From the NCBI RefSeq assembly GCF_900460065.1, contig NZ_UAVD01000012.1:62001-126000 (forward strand): a stretch of DNA of 64,000 nucleotides. Direction: 5' to 3'. Positions 9,063 through 18,005 of the stretch are shown one piece after another. The position numbers were made by a program, and so were the translations under genes. The DNA comes from Streptomyces griseus. Lineage in GTDB: Bacteria > Actinomycetota > Actinomycetes > Streptomycetales > Streptomycetaceae. Every line of letters begins with the position of its first letter. The stretch's first letter is position 1. The notes beneath the pieces are model-generated. The model did no database searches, was not told the DNA's origin, and saw nothing but the letters and a program-made list of their open reading frames with translations.

Positions 9063-9698
9063 ATGGTCATGAGCGGAGAGAGAGCCGGCGGCGGGCCCGG
9101 TCTGCGGGAGCGCAAGAAGCGGCTGACCTACCAGGCGGTCTCCGACGCGGCCATCGCCATGTTCCTGGAGCGCGGCTTCGACAAGGTGTCCGTGGCGGAG
9201 GTGGCGGCGGCGGCCGACATCTCCAAGCCGACTCTCTTCCGGTACTTCCCCGCCAAGGAGGACCTGGTCCTCCACCGGTTCGCCGACCACGAGGACGAGT
9301 CCGCCCGGGTGGTCGCCGAACGGCCCCCCGGCGAGGGCCCGCTGGACGCCCTGCGCCGCCACTTCCTCGACGGCCTCGACCGGCGCGACCCGGTGACCGG
9401 GCTCTGCGACGTACCGGAAGTGCTGGCGTTCCTCCGCCTGTTGTACGGAACGCCGTCTTTGGTCGCCCGCCTGCACGCCTACCAGGGCCGCTCGGAGGCG
9501 GCACTCGCCCGCGCCCTCGGCGACGGACTGCCCGAACGGCTCGCGGCCGGCCAGATCATCGCCGTCCTGCGCATCCTGGCGTTGGAGAACTGGCGGCGGA
9601 TCGACGCGGGGGAGAGCGCGGACCGGGTCCACGCCTCCGCGGTACGGGCGGCCGAGCAGGCGTTCGTGCAGTTGCGCACGGGCCTGGAACCGGACTGA
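9063..9698 (+). CDS. TetR family transcriptional regulator
   Basis: A 211-residue regulator with an N-terminal HTH: LTYQAVSDAAIAMFLERGFDKVSV followed by VAAAADISKPTLFRYFPAKEDLV (residues 20-66). The C-terminal domain is TetR_C-like and has no recognisable ligand signature. TACGCT at 9054-9059 lies three bases before the first ATG (9063) and nine before the second (9069); the second ATG would fit a leaderless mRNA better. No obvious target gene adjoins it: the neighbour on the left is the other tetR and the one on the right is convergent. Confidence 0.85.
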   Translation: MVMSGERAGGGPGLRERKKRLTYQAVSDAAIAMFLERGFDKVSVAEVAAAADISKPTLFRYFPAKEDLVLHRFADHEDESARVVAERPPGEGPLDALRRHFLDGLDRRDPVTGLCDVPEVLAFLRLLYGTPSLVARLHAYQGRSEAALARALGDGLPERLAAGQIIAVLRILALENWRRIDAGESADRVHASAVRAAEQAFVQLRTGLEPD

Positions 9699-9764
9699 CC
9701 CCGACGGCACCGGAGTCGTCCCGGAGCCGGAGCCGACCTCGTCTCGCCGTCGCGGAGCCGACGC

Positions 9765-9787
9765 CTGAACCGCGTACGCGCGTTCAG
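9765..9787. terminator. hairpin between convergent tetR and phosphotransferase genes
   Basis: CTGAAC (9765-9770) and GTTCAG (9782-9787) flank the self-complementary CGCGTACGCG, giving a short GC-rich hairpin in the 127-base gap between two convergent genes. There is no T-run, as is usual in Streptomyces. Confidence 0.4.
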
Positions 9788-9825
9788 GAGGCGGGGAGTC
9801 GAGGGGCGCGGGCCGGTTCGCGGGG

Positions 9826-10617
9826 TCAGCCGGCGAGCAGGGCCGCGGTCAGGTCGCGGCGGTGGTCCGCCAGCCAGGTCTGGTGCCGGTCCCACACCGC
9901 CCGCCCGCTCTCCTCGTAGGCCGCCGCGTACGCCGGGTCCCCCCGCTCCACCCGCAGCTCGACGAAGGCCCGGCACACCGCTGTGGCCTGCTCGACCACC
10001 CGGGGCAGGGCGGCCCGGTCCGCGCGCCCGAGTCCGTAACCGTCGGCCAGGACGCGCAGGCGGTGCGCCGGGTCGAGCCCGGCGCGGCCCCGCATCGGCG
10101 CCCAGTAGCGCGCCGTCATCGCCACGTCCCACACCGGGCGGCCGGGCGCGGCCAGGTCGAAGTCGATGAGCGCGGCGGCACGGCCGTCCCGGAACACCAC
10201 GTTCTCCAGGCACACGTCGTTGTGGCAGACCACGGCACCGGGAGCCGTCGCGCCCTCCGGATCGGCCAGGTCGCCGGGCCAGCCGGCCGCCCGGCCGACC
10301 GGAACGGCCGCCGCCGCGTCGTGCATGCGCCGGAGCAGCGCCCCCACGGAGCGCAGGGCCCCGTCCGTCCAGGCCCAGGCCGGGTGCGGGGCGACGGCGA
10401 CCTCGCCGGGGATGTACGAGAGCCGCTCGCGGTGTTCGGGGGCGGCGCCCCCCAGGGGGACGGGCACGCCGTCGAAGCCCCGGTTCCGCAGGGCCCGGAG
10501 GTGGGCGTGCAGGAGGGCGGCGTGCGGTGGGGCGGGGCGTTCGACGGCGTCGCCGTGGCGGACGACGGCTCCGGCGTTGACCAGCCCGCCGGACAGCACC
10601 TCCGGCTCTCGGTCCAC
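9826..10617 (-). CDS. aminoglycoside phosphotransferase (APH/choline kinase fold) family protein
   Basis: A 263-residue kinase-fold protein. The catalytic loop is VVCHNDVCLENVVF (H-N-D-x4-N, Brenner-type) and the metal-binding Asp follows in ALIDFDLAAPGRPVWDVA. The N-terminal VLSGGLVNAGAVVRHGDAVERP is the usual short P-loop region of this family. GTG at 10617 is taken as start because it lies five bases past the upstream HAD stop and matches family length; the longer frame upstream is low-complexity arginine-rich shadow. The substrate is unknown; resistance cannot be claimed. Confidence 0.82.
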   Translation of the reverse strand: MDREPEVLSGGLVNAGAVVRHGDAVERPAPPHAALLHAHLRALRNRGFDGVPVPLGGAAPEHRERLSYIPGEVAVAPHPAWAWTDGALRSVGALLRRMHDAAAAVPVGRAAGWPGDLADPEGATAPGAVVCHNDVCLENVVFRDGRAAALIDFDLAAPGRPVWDVAMTARYWAPMRGRAGLDPAHRLRVLADGYGLGRADRAALPRVVEQATAVCRAFVELRVERGDPAYAAAYEESGRAVWDRHQTWLADHRRDLTAALLAG

Positions 10618-10622
10618 CGGGC

Positions 10623-11441
10623 TCAACGCCCCCGCCCGGCGAACCGCGCCGCCCCTCCGGCTGCCCCGTCCGGCGCCCCGGCGACCGTTCCGTCCCCGCC
10701 CCCGGCGACCGTCGCGCCCGTGGCCCCGGGGGCGGTCGCGGCGCGCCGCTCCTCCCGCGCGCACGGCCCCAACGCCCTCCGCAGGTCGTCCGGTTCGCGG
10801 TAGAGGACACCGGTCATGCCGAGGGCGGTGGCCGCGTCGACGTTCTCCTGCCGGTCGTCCACGAACAGGCACCGCGACGGTGGTACGCCCGCCCGTGCCG
10901 CCGCGATGCGGTAGATGGCCGGGTCGGGCTTGGCCACCCGCTCCACCGCGCTGCTCACGACCGCGTCGGCCAGGTCGGACAGTCCCAACAGGGCCAGATC
11001 GGCGTCCAGTCGGAGGGTCGCGTTGGTGACAATCACCAGCGGGACGTGGGTCCTGGCCCGGCGCAGCAGCGCCACCACCTCCTCGTCGGCCCGGAACGGC
11101 GCGTCCGCGAGTGCCCGCCCCAGTGCGTGGGCCCGGTCCGCGCCCACCCGCTCCGCCAGCCCCGCCGCGATGGCCGCCACCCAGGCGTCCGGGGTGATCC
11201 GGCCCAGGAGCAGCGGGAGATCGACCTCGGGCGCGTAGGCGATGTCCGTCGTGGCGCCCTCCGGCAGTCCGGCGGCCCGCTCCAGGGCGGCGAGCGGGGC
11301 GGTGTCGTAGAAGCGGACGACGTTGTCGAGATCGCAGAGCACCGCGTCGAAGGCGCGCCCCTCGGCGGCCGGAGGGGCCGGAGGGGCCGGGGGAGGTGGT
11401 GCCGGAACGCCGTCGTCGCCGGGGGTGGATCGCGTACGCAT
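10623..11441 (-). CDS. HAD-superfamily hydrolase
   Basis: A 272-residue protein. Motif I is FDAVLCDLDNVV, with D-L-D at the nucleophile position; motif II is VIVTNAT; motif III is AKPDPAIYRIA with the conserved Lys; motif IV is CLFVDDRQENVDAA. The cap is of the small helical type. The likely reaction is phosphate-ester hydrolysis, substrate unknown. The Asn after D-L-D replaces the more usual Gly or Thr. The C-terminal 50 residues are Ala/Gly-rich filler. It is followed after five bases by the phosphotransferase gene, so the pair is an operon. Confidence 0.82.
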   Translation of the reverse strand: MRTRSTPGDDGVPAPPPPAPPAPPAAEGRAFDAVLCDLDNVVRFYDTAPLAALERAAGLPEGATTDIAYAPEVDLPLLLGRITPDAWVAAIAAGLAERVGADRAHALGRALADAPFRADEEVVALLRRARTHVPLVIVTNATLRLDADLALLGLSDLADAVVSSAVERVAKPDPAIYRIAAARAGVPPSRCLFVDDRQENVDAATALGMTGVLYREPDDLRRALGPCAREERRAATAPGATGATVAGGGDGTVAGAPDGAAGGAARFAGRGR

Positions 11442-11523
11442 GCCTGTCCGGACTCCTGACGCGGTCTTCGTCGCTGTGGTGCGGTTTCGGGACGGTGGCA
11501 CTGTAGTGCGTCGGTGCTGTTGC

Positions 11524-11567
11524 GTGGTCGGCCGTGAACGGCCGCCGGACCGTTCACGGCCGACCAC
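11524..11567. terminator. strong inverted repeat between HAD and M23 genes
   Basis: Perfect 18-base arms, GTGGTCGGCCGTGAACGG (11524-11541) and its complement (11550-11567), with an 8-base loop. It lies downstream of the M23 gene (minus strand) and upstream of the HAD gene, so it most likely ends M23 transcription. Confidence 0.65.
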
Positions 11568-11631
11568 TGCCGCCCTCGCGGGCGGCCCGCGGGACCTCAC
11601 GCGTCACCGCGGGTCCCACACTCGGCGGCGG

Positions 11632-12656
11632 TCAGCCGGTCAGCGCCCGCCAGGTCACCGGGCCCGCCTCGCCGTCGGTCACCAGGCGGTTGCCGCTCTG
11701 GTAGGCGCGTACGGCGCTCGTCGTGACGGAACCGAACCCGCCGTCGACCGCGAGTCGGGCACCGCGTCTGTTCAGCGCGGTCTGCAGGGCGCGCACGGGG
11801 GACCCGCTCGCCCCCTGCCGCAGCGTGTACACGAGCACGGGCCAGGTGGCCGGCCCGACCTGACCGTCGGCCGCCAGCCCCGCGGAGCGCTGGAAGCGCT
11901 TGACGGCCCCGACGGACAGGGAGCCGTAACTCCCGTCGACGGCCAGCCCGTGACCGCGTTGGTTCATCAGGTGCTGGATCACCACGACCGTGGCGCCGCT
12001 CGCGCCCGGGTCGATCCTCGACCAGCCGCCGGACAGGTCCACGCCCCTGGCGGCCAGGAAGGCGACCGGGTTCACCGTGGTGCCGAGGCGTCCCGAGTGG
12101 GTCTCGAAGTGCAGGTGGGGCCCGGTCACGTTGCCGGTGGCCCCCATGTCGGCGATGCGCTGTCCGGCCGAGACCCTGGCGTTGAGGGCGACCCGGTAGG
12201 CGCTGAGGTGACCGTAGTACGTGTACTGGCCGTTGCCGTGCGCGATCACCAGGGCGTTGCCGGTCCGGCCCCCGGCAGCCCTCCTCCCCACGACCGGCGG
12301 ACGACCGTGCCCCCGGCCGCCGCGTGGACGGCGGTGCCCGTGGAGTTGCTGACGTCCTGGCCGGCGTGGGACGCGCCGCCCCGGGGCGCCCCGTAGTGGC
12401 CCCCGGCCGGGAACCGGCCCAGGGCGGGATTGGCCCACGCCCCGTTCTTCGCCGCTGCCGCTTCTCCTGCCGCTGCCGCTGCCGGGGAGGCGCCGGCCGG
12501 GACGTTCACGGCGAGCGCGCCCAGCCCCAGGCCCGCCAACAGCCGACGGCGGGACAGGCCGTGGTCCGCGACCCGTGTGCGGCCGGGTGCCTCCGCCGTC
12601 GCTCGCGCCGACGGATGGGCCGGAGAGGCGGTGGTCGCACAGGATCGGCACATCAT
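11632..12656 (-). pseudogene. M23 peptidase with two peptidoglycan-binding domains, frameshifted
   Basis: From ATG 12656 the frame encodes a Tat-type signal (SRRRLLAGLGLGALAV, residues 35-50) and the first half of an M23 LytM domain with the zinc ligands H97 and D101 in HAGQD. The domain then breaks off in a run of G residues near 12265-12290. The rest (GNALVIAHGNGQYTYYGHLS, the second zinc motif HLHFE and two PG_binding_1 repeats) continues in another frame to the stop at 11632. Together they form a complete secreted endopeptidase of about 340 residues. Either the gene carries a real single-base indel or the assembly has an error in a GC homopolymer region. Codon use is normal on both sides. 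Confidence 0.78.
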
Positions 12657-12841
12657 GTCTCCCTCGAAGCGGGTCGAGCACGTGGGACGCCCGGCTGGGC
12701 GGGTGCGTGGGTTCCGGGATGGGCGGCATCGGTGGGCACGGGGGTCTACCCGCATAGACGATAGGTCCGGGCGGCTGCCCGGTCAGGGGCCCACGGGCCC
12801 AGTGGGGGGCCCAACACGCGTATGCGCGAACCGATTTCCGT

Positions 12842-12900
<59 letters not shown>

Positions 12901-12962
12901 CCGCCGGAGCCGGCCGACTCCGGTGCCCGGCCGGAACACCGGCTTCCCGGCCGGGCGGGCGG

Positions 12963-13817
12963 TCAGAGCGCCGCGAGGCCGGCGAGCAGTTCGGCGGCGG
13001 GCTTCGGGTGGACGAGCCAGCGCAGATGGCCGCCGGCGAGCGTCCGGACGTCGAAGGGGTTGTCGGGTGTGAGCGTGTCGGCCTCGCGGATCATGCGGTC
13101 CTGAAAGGCGGGCGGGAGGCTGGTGTCGTCGGCCAGGCGGACGTAGGTCCTGGGTATCCGGCCCCAGGTCGCGGCCTGGGCCCGGTCGGCGTACGTACCG
13201 GCGTCGAGGTTCTCGTCGCACTGGAAGGTGTTGAGGAAGACCCGGAACTCGTCGTCGGTGAGGTCGGCGGCGAAGGCGTGCCTGAACGCGGCGAGCGCCG
13301 CCGGGTCGGCCGTACGGAAATTGACCCGCAGCAGACCGAGTTCGGCCGGGTTCCCGACGAGCGCGAGGGACAGCGATCCCGCGTCGACGTCGGCCATCTC
13401 CGGCTCGGCGTAGTAGTCGCCCACCTCCAGATCGACCGGGCACCAGGCGGAGACGTAGACGATCCGGTCGATCAGGTCGGGCCGGGCGTTGGCGACGGCG
13501 GTGGCCGTGGTTCCGCCCCGGCTGTGGGAGACGAGGATGGTCGGCCCGTTCCGCTTGGCCCGTTCGAGGGCCTCGATCACGCGGGCGGCGTTGTCCGCGA
13601 GCGTGACACCCTTGATGCTTCCCGGCTCCGTGGCGAGGGCGTCGAGATCCTGGGGAGCCTGGTAGGAAGCCGGCGAGGTCGCCTCGAATCCGTGTCCCGG
13701 AAGGTCGACGGCGACCGATCGGTGGCCGAGCAGGCCGAGTTCGGCCTGGAGCGGCGCGAACGAGAAGGAATTCGCGAAAGCCCCGTGGACGAGGATGAAC
13801 GTCGGTTGATTAGGCAT
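12963..13817 (-). CDS. alpha/beta hydrolase (esterase-like)
   Basis: A 284-residue alpha/beta hydrolase. The oxyanion-hole region is ILVHGAFAN at residues 8-16, the nucleophile elbow is LVSHSRGG (S-H-S-R-G, a variant of G-x-S-x-G) near residue 97, and the catalytic His is likely in LAGGHLRWLVHPK near residue 266. There is no signal peptide. It resembles the salicylate-esterase/MES group of small plant-type esterases. The substrate is unknown. It is transcribed leftward from ATG 13817, and its neighbours show no functional link. Confidence 0.85.
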   Translation of the reverse strand: MPNQPTFILVHGAFANSFSFAPLQAELGLLGHRSVAVDLPGHGFEATSPASYQAPQDLDALATEPGSIKGVTLADNAARVIEALERAKRNGPTILVSHSRGGTTATAVANARPDLIDRIVYVSAWCPVDLEVGDYYAEPEMADVDAGSLSLALVGNPAELGLLRVNFRTADPAALAAFRHAFAADLTDDEFRVFLNTFQCDENLDAGTYADRAQAATWGRIPRTYVRLADDTSLPPAFQDRMIREADTLTPDNPFDVRTLAGGHLRWLVHPKPAAELLAGLAAL

Positions 13818-13953
13818 GCTTCAGCCTCCAACAGAACGATCTTCGGGACAAGATCCGGGGCCGCCCCGCCCGACTCGGCCGTCCCCGCCCCCGTCCCCGT
13901 TCTCCCCGCCCCCGCCGCCGGAGCGACGGGGACCCCGGGCGTTCGCCGGTGGT

Positions 13954-14751
13954 TCAGAGATCGAGCACGGGCCGGGTGGAGAAGTCCTCGCACAGGTCCT
14001 CGCCGTCCGGACCGTGGGCGAACTCGGCCATCGAGGGGTTGCGGTTGGCCGTCGCCAGGGGCAGCCACCCCAGCACCCAGCCGTACCCCCCGCACACCGA
14101 CTCGCCGCCGTCACCGCCGTGGGCCGCGGTGACATCGCTCGTCAGCTCGGTGCTGTAGGTGTCGTAGGCGATGCGCAGGCCGAGGCCGTTCGGCTGCTGG
14201 TGCGGCCCGGTGGCGTCGTCGTAGGGGACGACACCGGAGGGGATGTCGTCGCCCCACCGGAACAGCGTGTCCGCCCCGGCTCCGCAGGCGTGCTCCCACT
14301 CGTCGGAGGTCGGCATGCGCAGGCCGCGGGCCGAGAGCACGGCCGGCATGTCGGCGGGCGGCTCGGTCAGCTTCTCGTCCCGCACGGCCATGAGCACGGT
14401 CGCCAGGCAGACGCTCCGGCGCGGGCTGAGCACCTGGGCGAGGTGGGCCCGCAGATCGGGGCCGTGGCCGTAGCCCTGTTCCAGGCTCTCCGCGTAGTCG
14501 GCGGCCTGCTCGGCCGTGGGCCGCCAGGCGTCGAGATCCAGCCCGAGGGCCACCGTGCCGCCGGGTATCAGGGCGAACTCCCGCCCGTCCCGCTCGATCC
14601 GGACCCGGTGCAGCGGAGCGCCGAGATGCTCGACGGTCTCGACGGCGGTCACGCGGCCGTCCACCTGGCGTGCGGCCTCCTGGGCGATGCGGCGTGCGGC
14701 GTGCGGTTCGAGGGACCGCCACTGGTCGAGACGGAGATCGGCGAGGGACAT
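13954..14751 (-). CDS. SUMF1/FGE-sulfatase-like domain protein
   Basis: A 265-residue protein. The segment RMPTSDEWEHACGAGADTLFRWGDD is the core signature of the formylglycine-generating-enzyme (SUMF1, C-type-lectin-like) fold; in EgtB and FGE it is followed by PLYP- or GNAWE-type motifs, which here are degenerate (CGGYGWVLGWLPLATANRNP). The cysteine pair of true FGEs is not evident, so sulfatase activation is unlikely. The N-terminal 120 residues match no domain I recognise. It diverges from the XRE regulator gene. Confidence 0.7.
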   Translation of the reverse strand: MSLADLRLDQWRSLEPHAARRIAQEAARQVDGRVTAVETVEHLGAPLHRVRIERDGREFALIPGGTVALGLDLDAWRPTAEQAADYAESLEQGYGHGPDLRAHLAQVLSPRRSVCLATVLMAVRDEKLTEPPADMPAVLSARGLRMPTSDEWEHACGAGADTLFRWGDDIPSGVVPYDDATGPHQQPNGLGLRIAYDTYSTELTSDVTAAHGGDGGESVCGGYGWVLGWLPLATANRNPSMAEFAHGPDGEDLCEDFSTRPVLDL

Positions 14752-14862
14752 GACCCGAAGTGTGGCACCCGGGTCCGACAGGGCTCACGGCCCGAGCCCC
14801 GTCCCGGGGCCGGACGCCCCGCGCCGAGGGCCGGGGTGCGGGCCGGACCAGTGGCGCACGAC

Positions 14863-14910
14863 ACTTTTGCAAGCATGTGCTTGCAAAAGTTAGCAAGAGT
14901 GTTGCACTAT
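14863..14910 (+). promoter_or_regulatory. 28-bp operator-like palindrome overlapping the XRE promoter
   Basis: ACTTTTGCAAGCA (14863-14875) and TGCTTGCAAAAGT (14878-14890) form a perfect 13-base inverted repeat around TG. A -35-like TTGCAA (14881-14886) lies in the right arm, and a -10-like CACTAT (14905-14910) follows 18 bases later, six bases before the ATG at 14917. A protein bound here would block RNA polymerase; autoregulation by the XRE protein is the simplest guess. Confidence 0.75.
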
Positions 14911-14916
14911 CGACTC

Positions 14917-15405
14917 ATGGCATCACTCAACGTCGGCAATCTCGGTGAGTACCTGCGGGAGCAGCGCCGTGCAGCGCAGCTCTCGCTGCGGCAGCTCGCC
15001 GATGCGACCGGGGTGTCGAACCCGTATCTCAGCCAGATCGAGCGCGGTCTGCGCAAGCCCAGCGCGGACGTGCTCCAGCAGGTCGCCAAGGCGCTGCGGA
15101 TCTCGGCCGAGACCCTGTACGTACGTGCCGGGATCCTCGACGAGCGGGAGCGGGAGGAGCTGGAGACGCGGGCGGTCATCCTGGCCGATCCGTCGATCAA
15201 CGAGCGGCAGAAGAACGTGCTGCTCCAGATCTACGACTCCTTCCGCCGCGAGAACGGATTCGCTCCCGGGCCCGACGCGGACGGGAAAGCCGACGCGGAC
15301 AGGGCCGACGCGGACGCGGAAGCCGCCGCGGGCGGCGATGCCGGGTCCCGCAACGGCGACGGCGCCGGTGCGGACGCCACCGAAGACCACGACCCTCGCA
15401 GCTGA
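14917..15405 (+). CDS. XRE family helix-turn-helix regulator (Rv0474-like)
   Basis: A 162-residue protein. Residues 9-65 form a Cro/C1-type HTH (LREQRRAAQLSLRQLADATGVSNPYLSQIERGLRKPS), residues 66-115 are a helical extension, and the tail is Asp/Ala-rich and disordered. Gene order with the next two genes (HbhA-like, DUF2516) is the same as Rv0474-Rv0475-Rv0476 in Mycobacterium tuberculosis, so this is the actinobacterial orthologue. It is probably leaderless and autoregulated through the palindrome directly upstream. Confidence 0.87.
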   Translation: MASLNVGNLGEYLREQRRAAQLSLRQLADATGVSNPYLSQIERGLRKPSADVLQQVAKALRISAETLYVRAGILDEREREELETRAVILADPSINERQKNVLLQIYDSFRRENGFAPGPDADGKADADRADADAEAAAGGDAGSRNGDGAGADATEDHDPRS

Positions 15406-15440
15406 ACAGCTGGTTCTGATGATCCGGGAGGACCACAGTC

Positions 15441-16139
15441 ATGGCCATCACCGATGACCTGCGCAAGACCCTCACCGACCCCACCCCCCTCTACTTCGCC
15501 GCCGGCACGGCCGACCTGGCCGTGCAGCAGGCGCGCAAGGTTCCGGCGCTGATCGAGCAGCTGCGGGCCGAGGCGCCCGAGCGGATCGACGCCGTGCGCA
15601 ACACCGACCCCAAGGCCGTGCAGGAGAAGGTGACCACGCAGGCCAAGGAGGCCCAGGCCACCGTGCAGGCGAAGGTCACCGAGGTGTTCGGTTCGCTCGA
15701 CGCCGCCGACCTGAAGAAGCTGGGCGAGAGCGCCCAGGACCTGGCGCTCCGCGGTGTGGGCGTGGCCGCCGAGTACGCGATCAAGGCCCGGGAGACGTAC
15801 GAGAAGGTCGCCGAGCACGGTGAGCAGACCGTCCGCACCTGGCGCGGGGAGACGGCCGAGGAGATCGTCGAGATCGCCGCCGTCATCGAGGCCGAGCCCA
15901 GGCCCGAGGCCGCGCCCGCCGCCCCGGCGAAGCCCGCCGCCAAGCCCGCGCCCGCCGCCAAGCCCGCCGTGACCAAGGCCGCGCCCGCCGCCAAGGCTTC
16001 CGCGACGAAGACCGCGCCCGCCGCGACCAAGCCCGCCGCCCCGGTGAAGTCCGCCGAGGCCAAGGCCGCGCCCGCCAAGAAGACGCCCGCGCCGCGCAAG
16101 CCCGCGGCCCGGAAGACCCCGCCGCCCGCCGGCAAGTGA
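15441..16139 (+). CDS. HbhA-like protein with Lys/Ala/Pro-rich tail
   Basis: A 232-residue protein. Residues 1-140 are amphipathic helices like the coiled-coil region of mycobacterial heparin-binding hemagglutinin; the last 80 residues are repeats built from Ala, Pro and Lys (KPAAKPAPAAKPA), the counterpart of the HbhA heparin-binding tail. There is no signal peptide. In a non-pathogen an adhesin role is doubtful; lipid-droplet, cell-wall or nucleic-acid contact has been suggested for relatives. AGGAGG-like sequence precedes the ATG, and it follows the XRE gene by 35 bases. Confidence 0.8.
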   Translation: MAITDDLRKTLTDPTPLYFAAGTADLAVQQARKVPALIEQLRAEAPERIDAVRNTDPKAVQEKVTTQAKEAQATVQAKVTEVFGSLDAADLKKLGESAQDLALRGVGVAAEYAIKARETYEKVAEHGEQTVRTWRGETAEEIVEIAAVIEAEPRPEAAPAAPAKPAAKPAPAAKPAVTKAAPAAKASATKTAPAATKPAAPVKSAEAKAAPAKKTPAPRKPAARKTPPPAGK

Positions 16140-16281
16140 CCCCGGGTCCCTCCGGTACGCGGTCGCGGGACGCGTGACCGGGGCGCGGGGCGGGCACCTT
16201 TACGGGTGGCCGGCTCGTTGTCCCGGTACCTTGGCCCTTCCGGCCGCAGGGCGCTCATCCACTCACTAGGCGGTACACACC

Positions 16282-16617
16282 ATGTTGCTCTCAGCGTTCG
16301 GCTCGCTCCTCCAGCTGCTCTATCTGGCGATGCTGGTGCTGGCCGTGGTCGCGTTCGTCTTCGCGGCGACCGCCCGTGAGGACGCCTACCGCGCCGCCGA
16401 CAAGAAGAAGAAGTCCTTCTGGCTGATCATTCTCGGCATCGCCGTCGCCGTGAACCTGCTCATCCCGATGCTTTTCCTCCAGCTCGCGGGTGTGGTCGCG
16501 TCGATCGTGTTCATGGTCGACGTGCGCCCCGCGCTCAAGGCGGTCTCGGGCGGCGGTGGCCGCAGCGGCGGCTCCAGCAGCGACGGTCCGTACGGTCCCT
16601 ACAACGGCGGGCGCTGA
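16282..16617 (+). CDS. DUF2516 family membrane protein
   Basis: A 111-residue protein with two or three membrane helices: residues 3-27, a charged loop with KKKKSF, and residues 38-75. It has a Gly/Ser-rich C-terminus ending in PYGPYNGGR. It is the orthologue of Rv0476, third gene of the conserved XRE-HbhA-DUF2516 block. Function unknown. Its last 19 bases overlap the tail of the convergent phosphatase gene. Confidence 0.83.
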   Translation: MLLSAFGSLLQLLYLAMLVLAVVAFVFAATAREDAYRAADKKKKSFWLIILGIAVAVNLLIPMLFLQLAGVVASIVFMVDVRPALKAVSGGGGRSGGSSSDGPYGPYNGGR

Positions 16618-18005
16618 GCGCCCAGGGGGTGTGCGACGACGGGTGAGGCGGGGCGGGAGCGCGGTGCGCTGCCGCCCCGCCGTCGTATCCGCTCCGGATC
16701 GCGGCCCAGCAGCAGGACCGCCACGTCGTCGGTCAGCTCGCCGCCGTTCAGCTCCCGCACCTCGGCGACGGCCGCCTCCAGCAGCTCCTCGCCAGCCAGC
16801 CCCTGCTCCAGCCGGCCGTTGACCATCGCGACCATGCCGTCCTGGCCGAGCCGCTCGCTGCCGCCGGCCCGCACGCGCCCCTCGATGAGCCCGTCCGTGT
16901 ACATCATCAGGCTCCAGCCGCCGCCCAGCTCGACCTGGCGGCGCGGCCAGCGGGCCCGCGGCAGCAGCCCCAGGGCCGGGCCGCCGTCCTCGTACGGGAG
17001 CAGCCGGGCGGGCAGGCCGTGGCGGGCGAGCAGCGGTGCGGGATGCCCGGCCAGGCAGAGTCCGGCCCGTCGCCCGTCGGGTGCGATGTCCACGGTGCAG
17101 AGCGTCGCGAAGATCTCCTCGCTCTGCCGCTCGTGCTCCAGCACCTGCTGGAGCGTGGAGAGCAGCTCGTCCCCGCACAGCCCGGCCAGGGTCAGCGCCC
17201 GCCAGGCGATCCGCAGCTCGACGCCGAGCGCCGCCTCGTCCGGGCCGTGCCCGCAGACGTCGCCGATCATCGCGTGCACCGTGCCGTCCGGGGTGCGGAC
17301 GACGTCGTAGAAGTCGCCGCCGAGGAGGGCGCGGCTGCGGCCGGGGCGGTAGCGGGCGGCGAAGCTCAGGCCGGAGCCGTCCAGCAGCGGGGTGGGGAGC
17401 AGACCGCGTTCCAGGCGGGCGTTCTCCTGGGCGCGCAGCCGGGACTCGGTCAGCTGGTGCTGGGCGATGTCGGCCCGCTTGCGCTCCACGGCGTACCGGA
17501 TGGCGCGGCTCAGGACGCGCGCGTCCAGCTCGCCCCGGAAGAGGTAGTCCTGCGCCCCGGCCCGGACCGCCTCGGCCGCCAGCTCCGTGTCGTCCTGCGG
17601 GGTCAGCGCGAGGACCGCGTGGAGCGGCGCGATGCGGAGTACGTGGGTGAGGGCCGCCAGCTCGTCGGCGCGTGCGGAGACGGGCTCGGGCAGCGGTCCG
17701 CCGCCGGCCGTCCCGCCGCCCGCCGCCGCGGCGTCCGCACCGGGCGTGCCGGGTCCGGGCCCGCCGCCGGTGAGGGGCAGCGCCAGGTCCAGCAGGATGC
17801 AGTCGACGTCGTCGGTGAGCAGCCGCGCGGCCTCGGTGAGGTTGCGGGCGGTTCGGACACGGACCCGGGTCCCCGCCGCTGCCGAGAGCTCGGGAACGGT
17901 GATGGTGGTGCCCGCCGGGTCGTCCTCGATCACCAGCAGGGTGAGGTCGCCGTGCGAGGTCTCCGCAGCGGGAACGGATCGCTGCTGCGGTACGGGTACG
18001 GGCAT
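16599..18005 (-). CDS. response-regulator/SpoIIE PP2C-type serine phosphatase
   Basis: A 468-residue protein. Residues 20-180 are a receiver-like domain (LLVIEDDPAG, phospho-acceptor Asp in CILLDLALP, conserved Lys region replaced by LFRGELD) interrupted by a Gly/Ala-rich insert. Residues 215-440 are a SpoIIE/RsbU phosphatase domain with the metal-binding motifs GGDFYD, GDVCGHGPDEA, MMYTDGLIE and DDVAVLLL. Such proteins dephosphorylate anti-anti-sigma factors in partner-switching pathways. No partner gene adjoins it. The missing Lys in the receiver suggests atypical signalling. The 324 bases between this gene and the NlpC/P60 gene contain no other supportable gene. Confidence 0.87.
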   Translation of the reverse strand: MPVPVPQQRSVPAAETSHGDLTLLVIEDDPAGTTITVPELSAAAGTRVRVRTARNLTEAARLLTDDVDCILLDLALPLTGGGPGPGTPGADAAAAGGGTAGGGPLPEPVSARADELAALTHVLRIAPLHAVLALTPQDDTELAAEAVRAGAQDYLFRGELDARVLSRAIRYAVERKRADIAQHQLTESRLRAQENARLERGLLPTPLLDGSGLSFAARYRPGRSRALLGGDFYDVVRTPDGTVHAMIGDVCGHGPDEAALGVELRIAWRALTLAGLCGDELLSTLQQVLEHERQSEEIFATLCTVDIAPDGRRAGLCLAGHPAPLLARHGLPARLLPYEDGGPALGLLPRARWPRRQVELGGGWSLMMYTDGLIEGRVRAGGSERLGQDGMVAMVNGRLEQGLAGEELLEAAVAEVRELNGGELTDDVAVLLLGRDPERIRRRGGSAPRSRPASPVVAHPLGAQRPPL

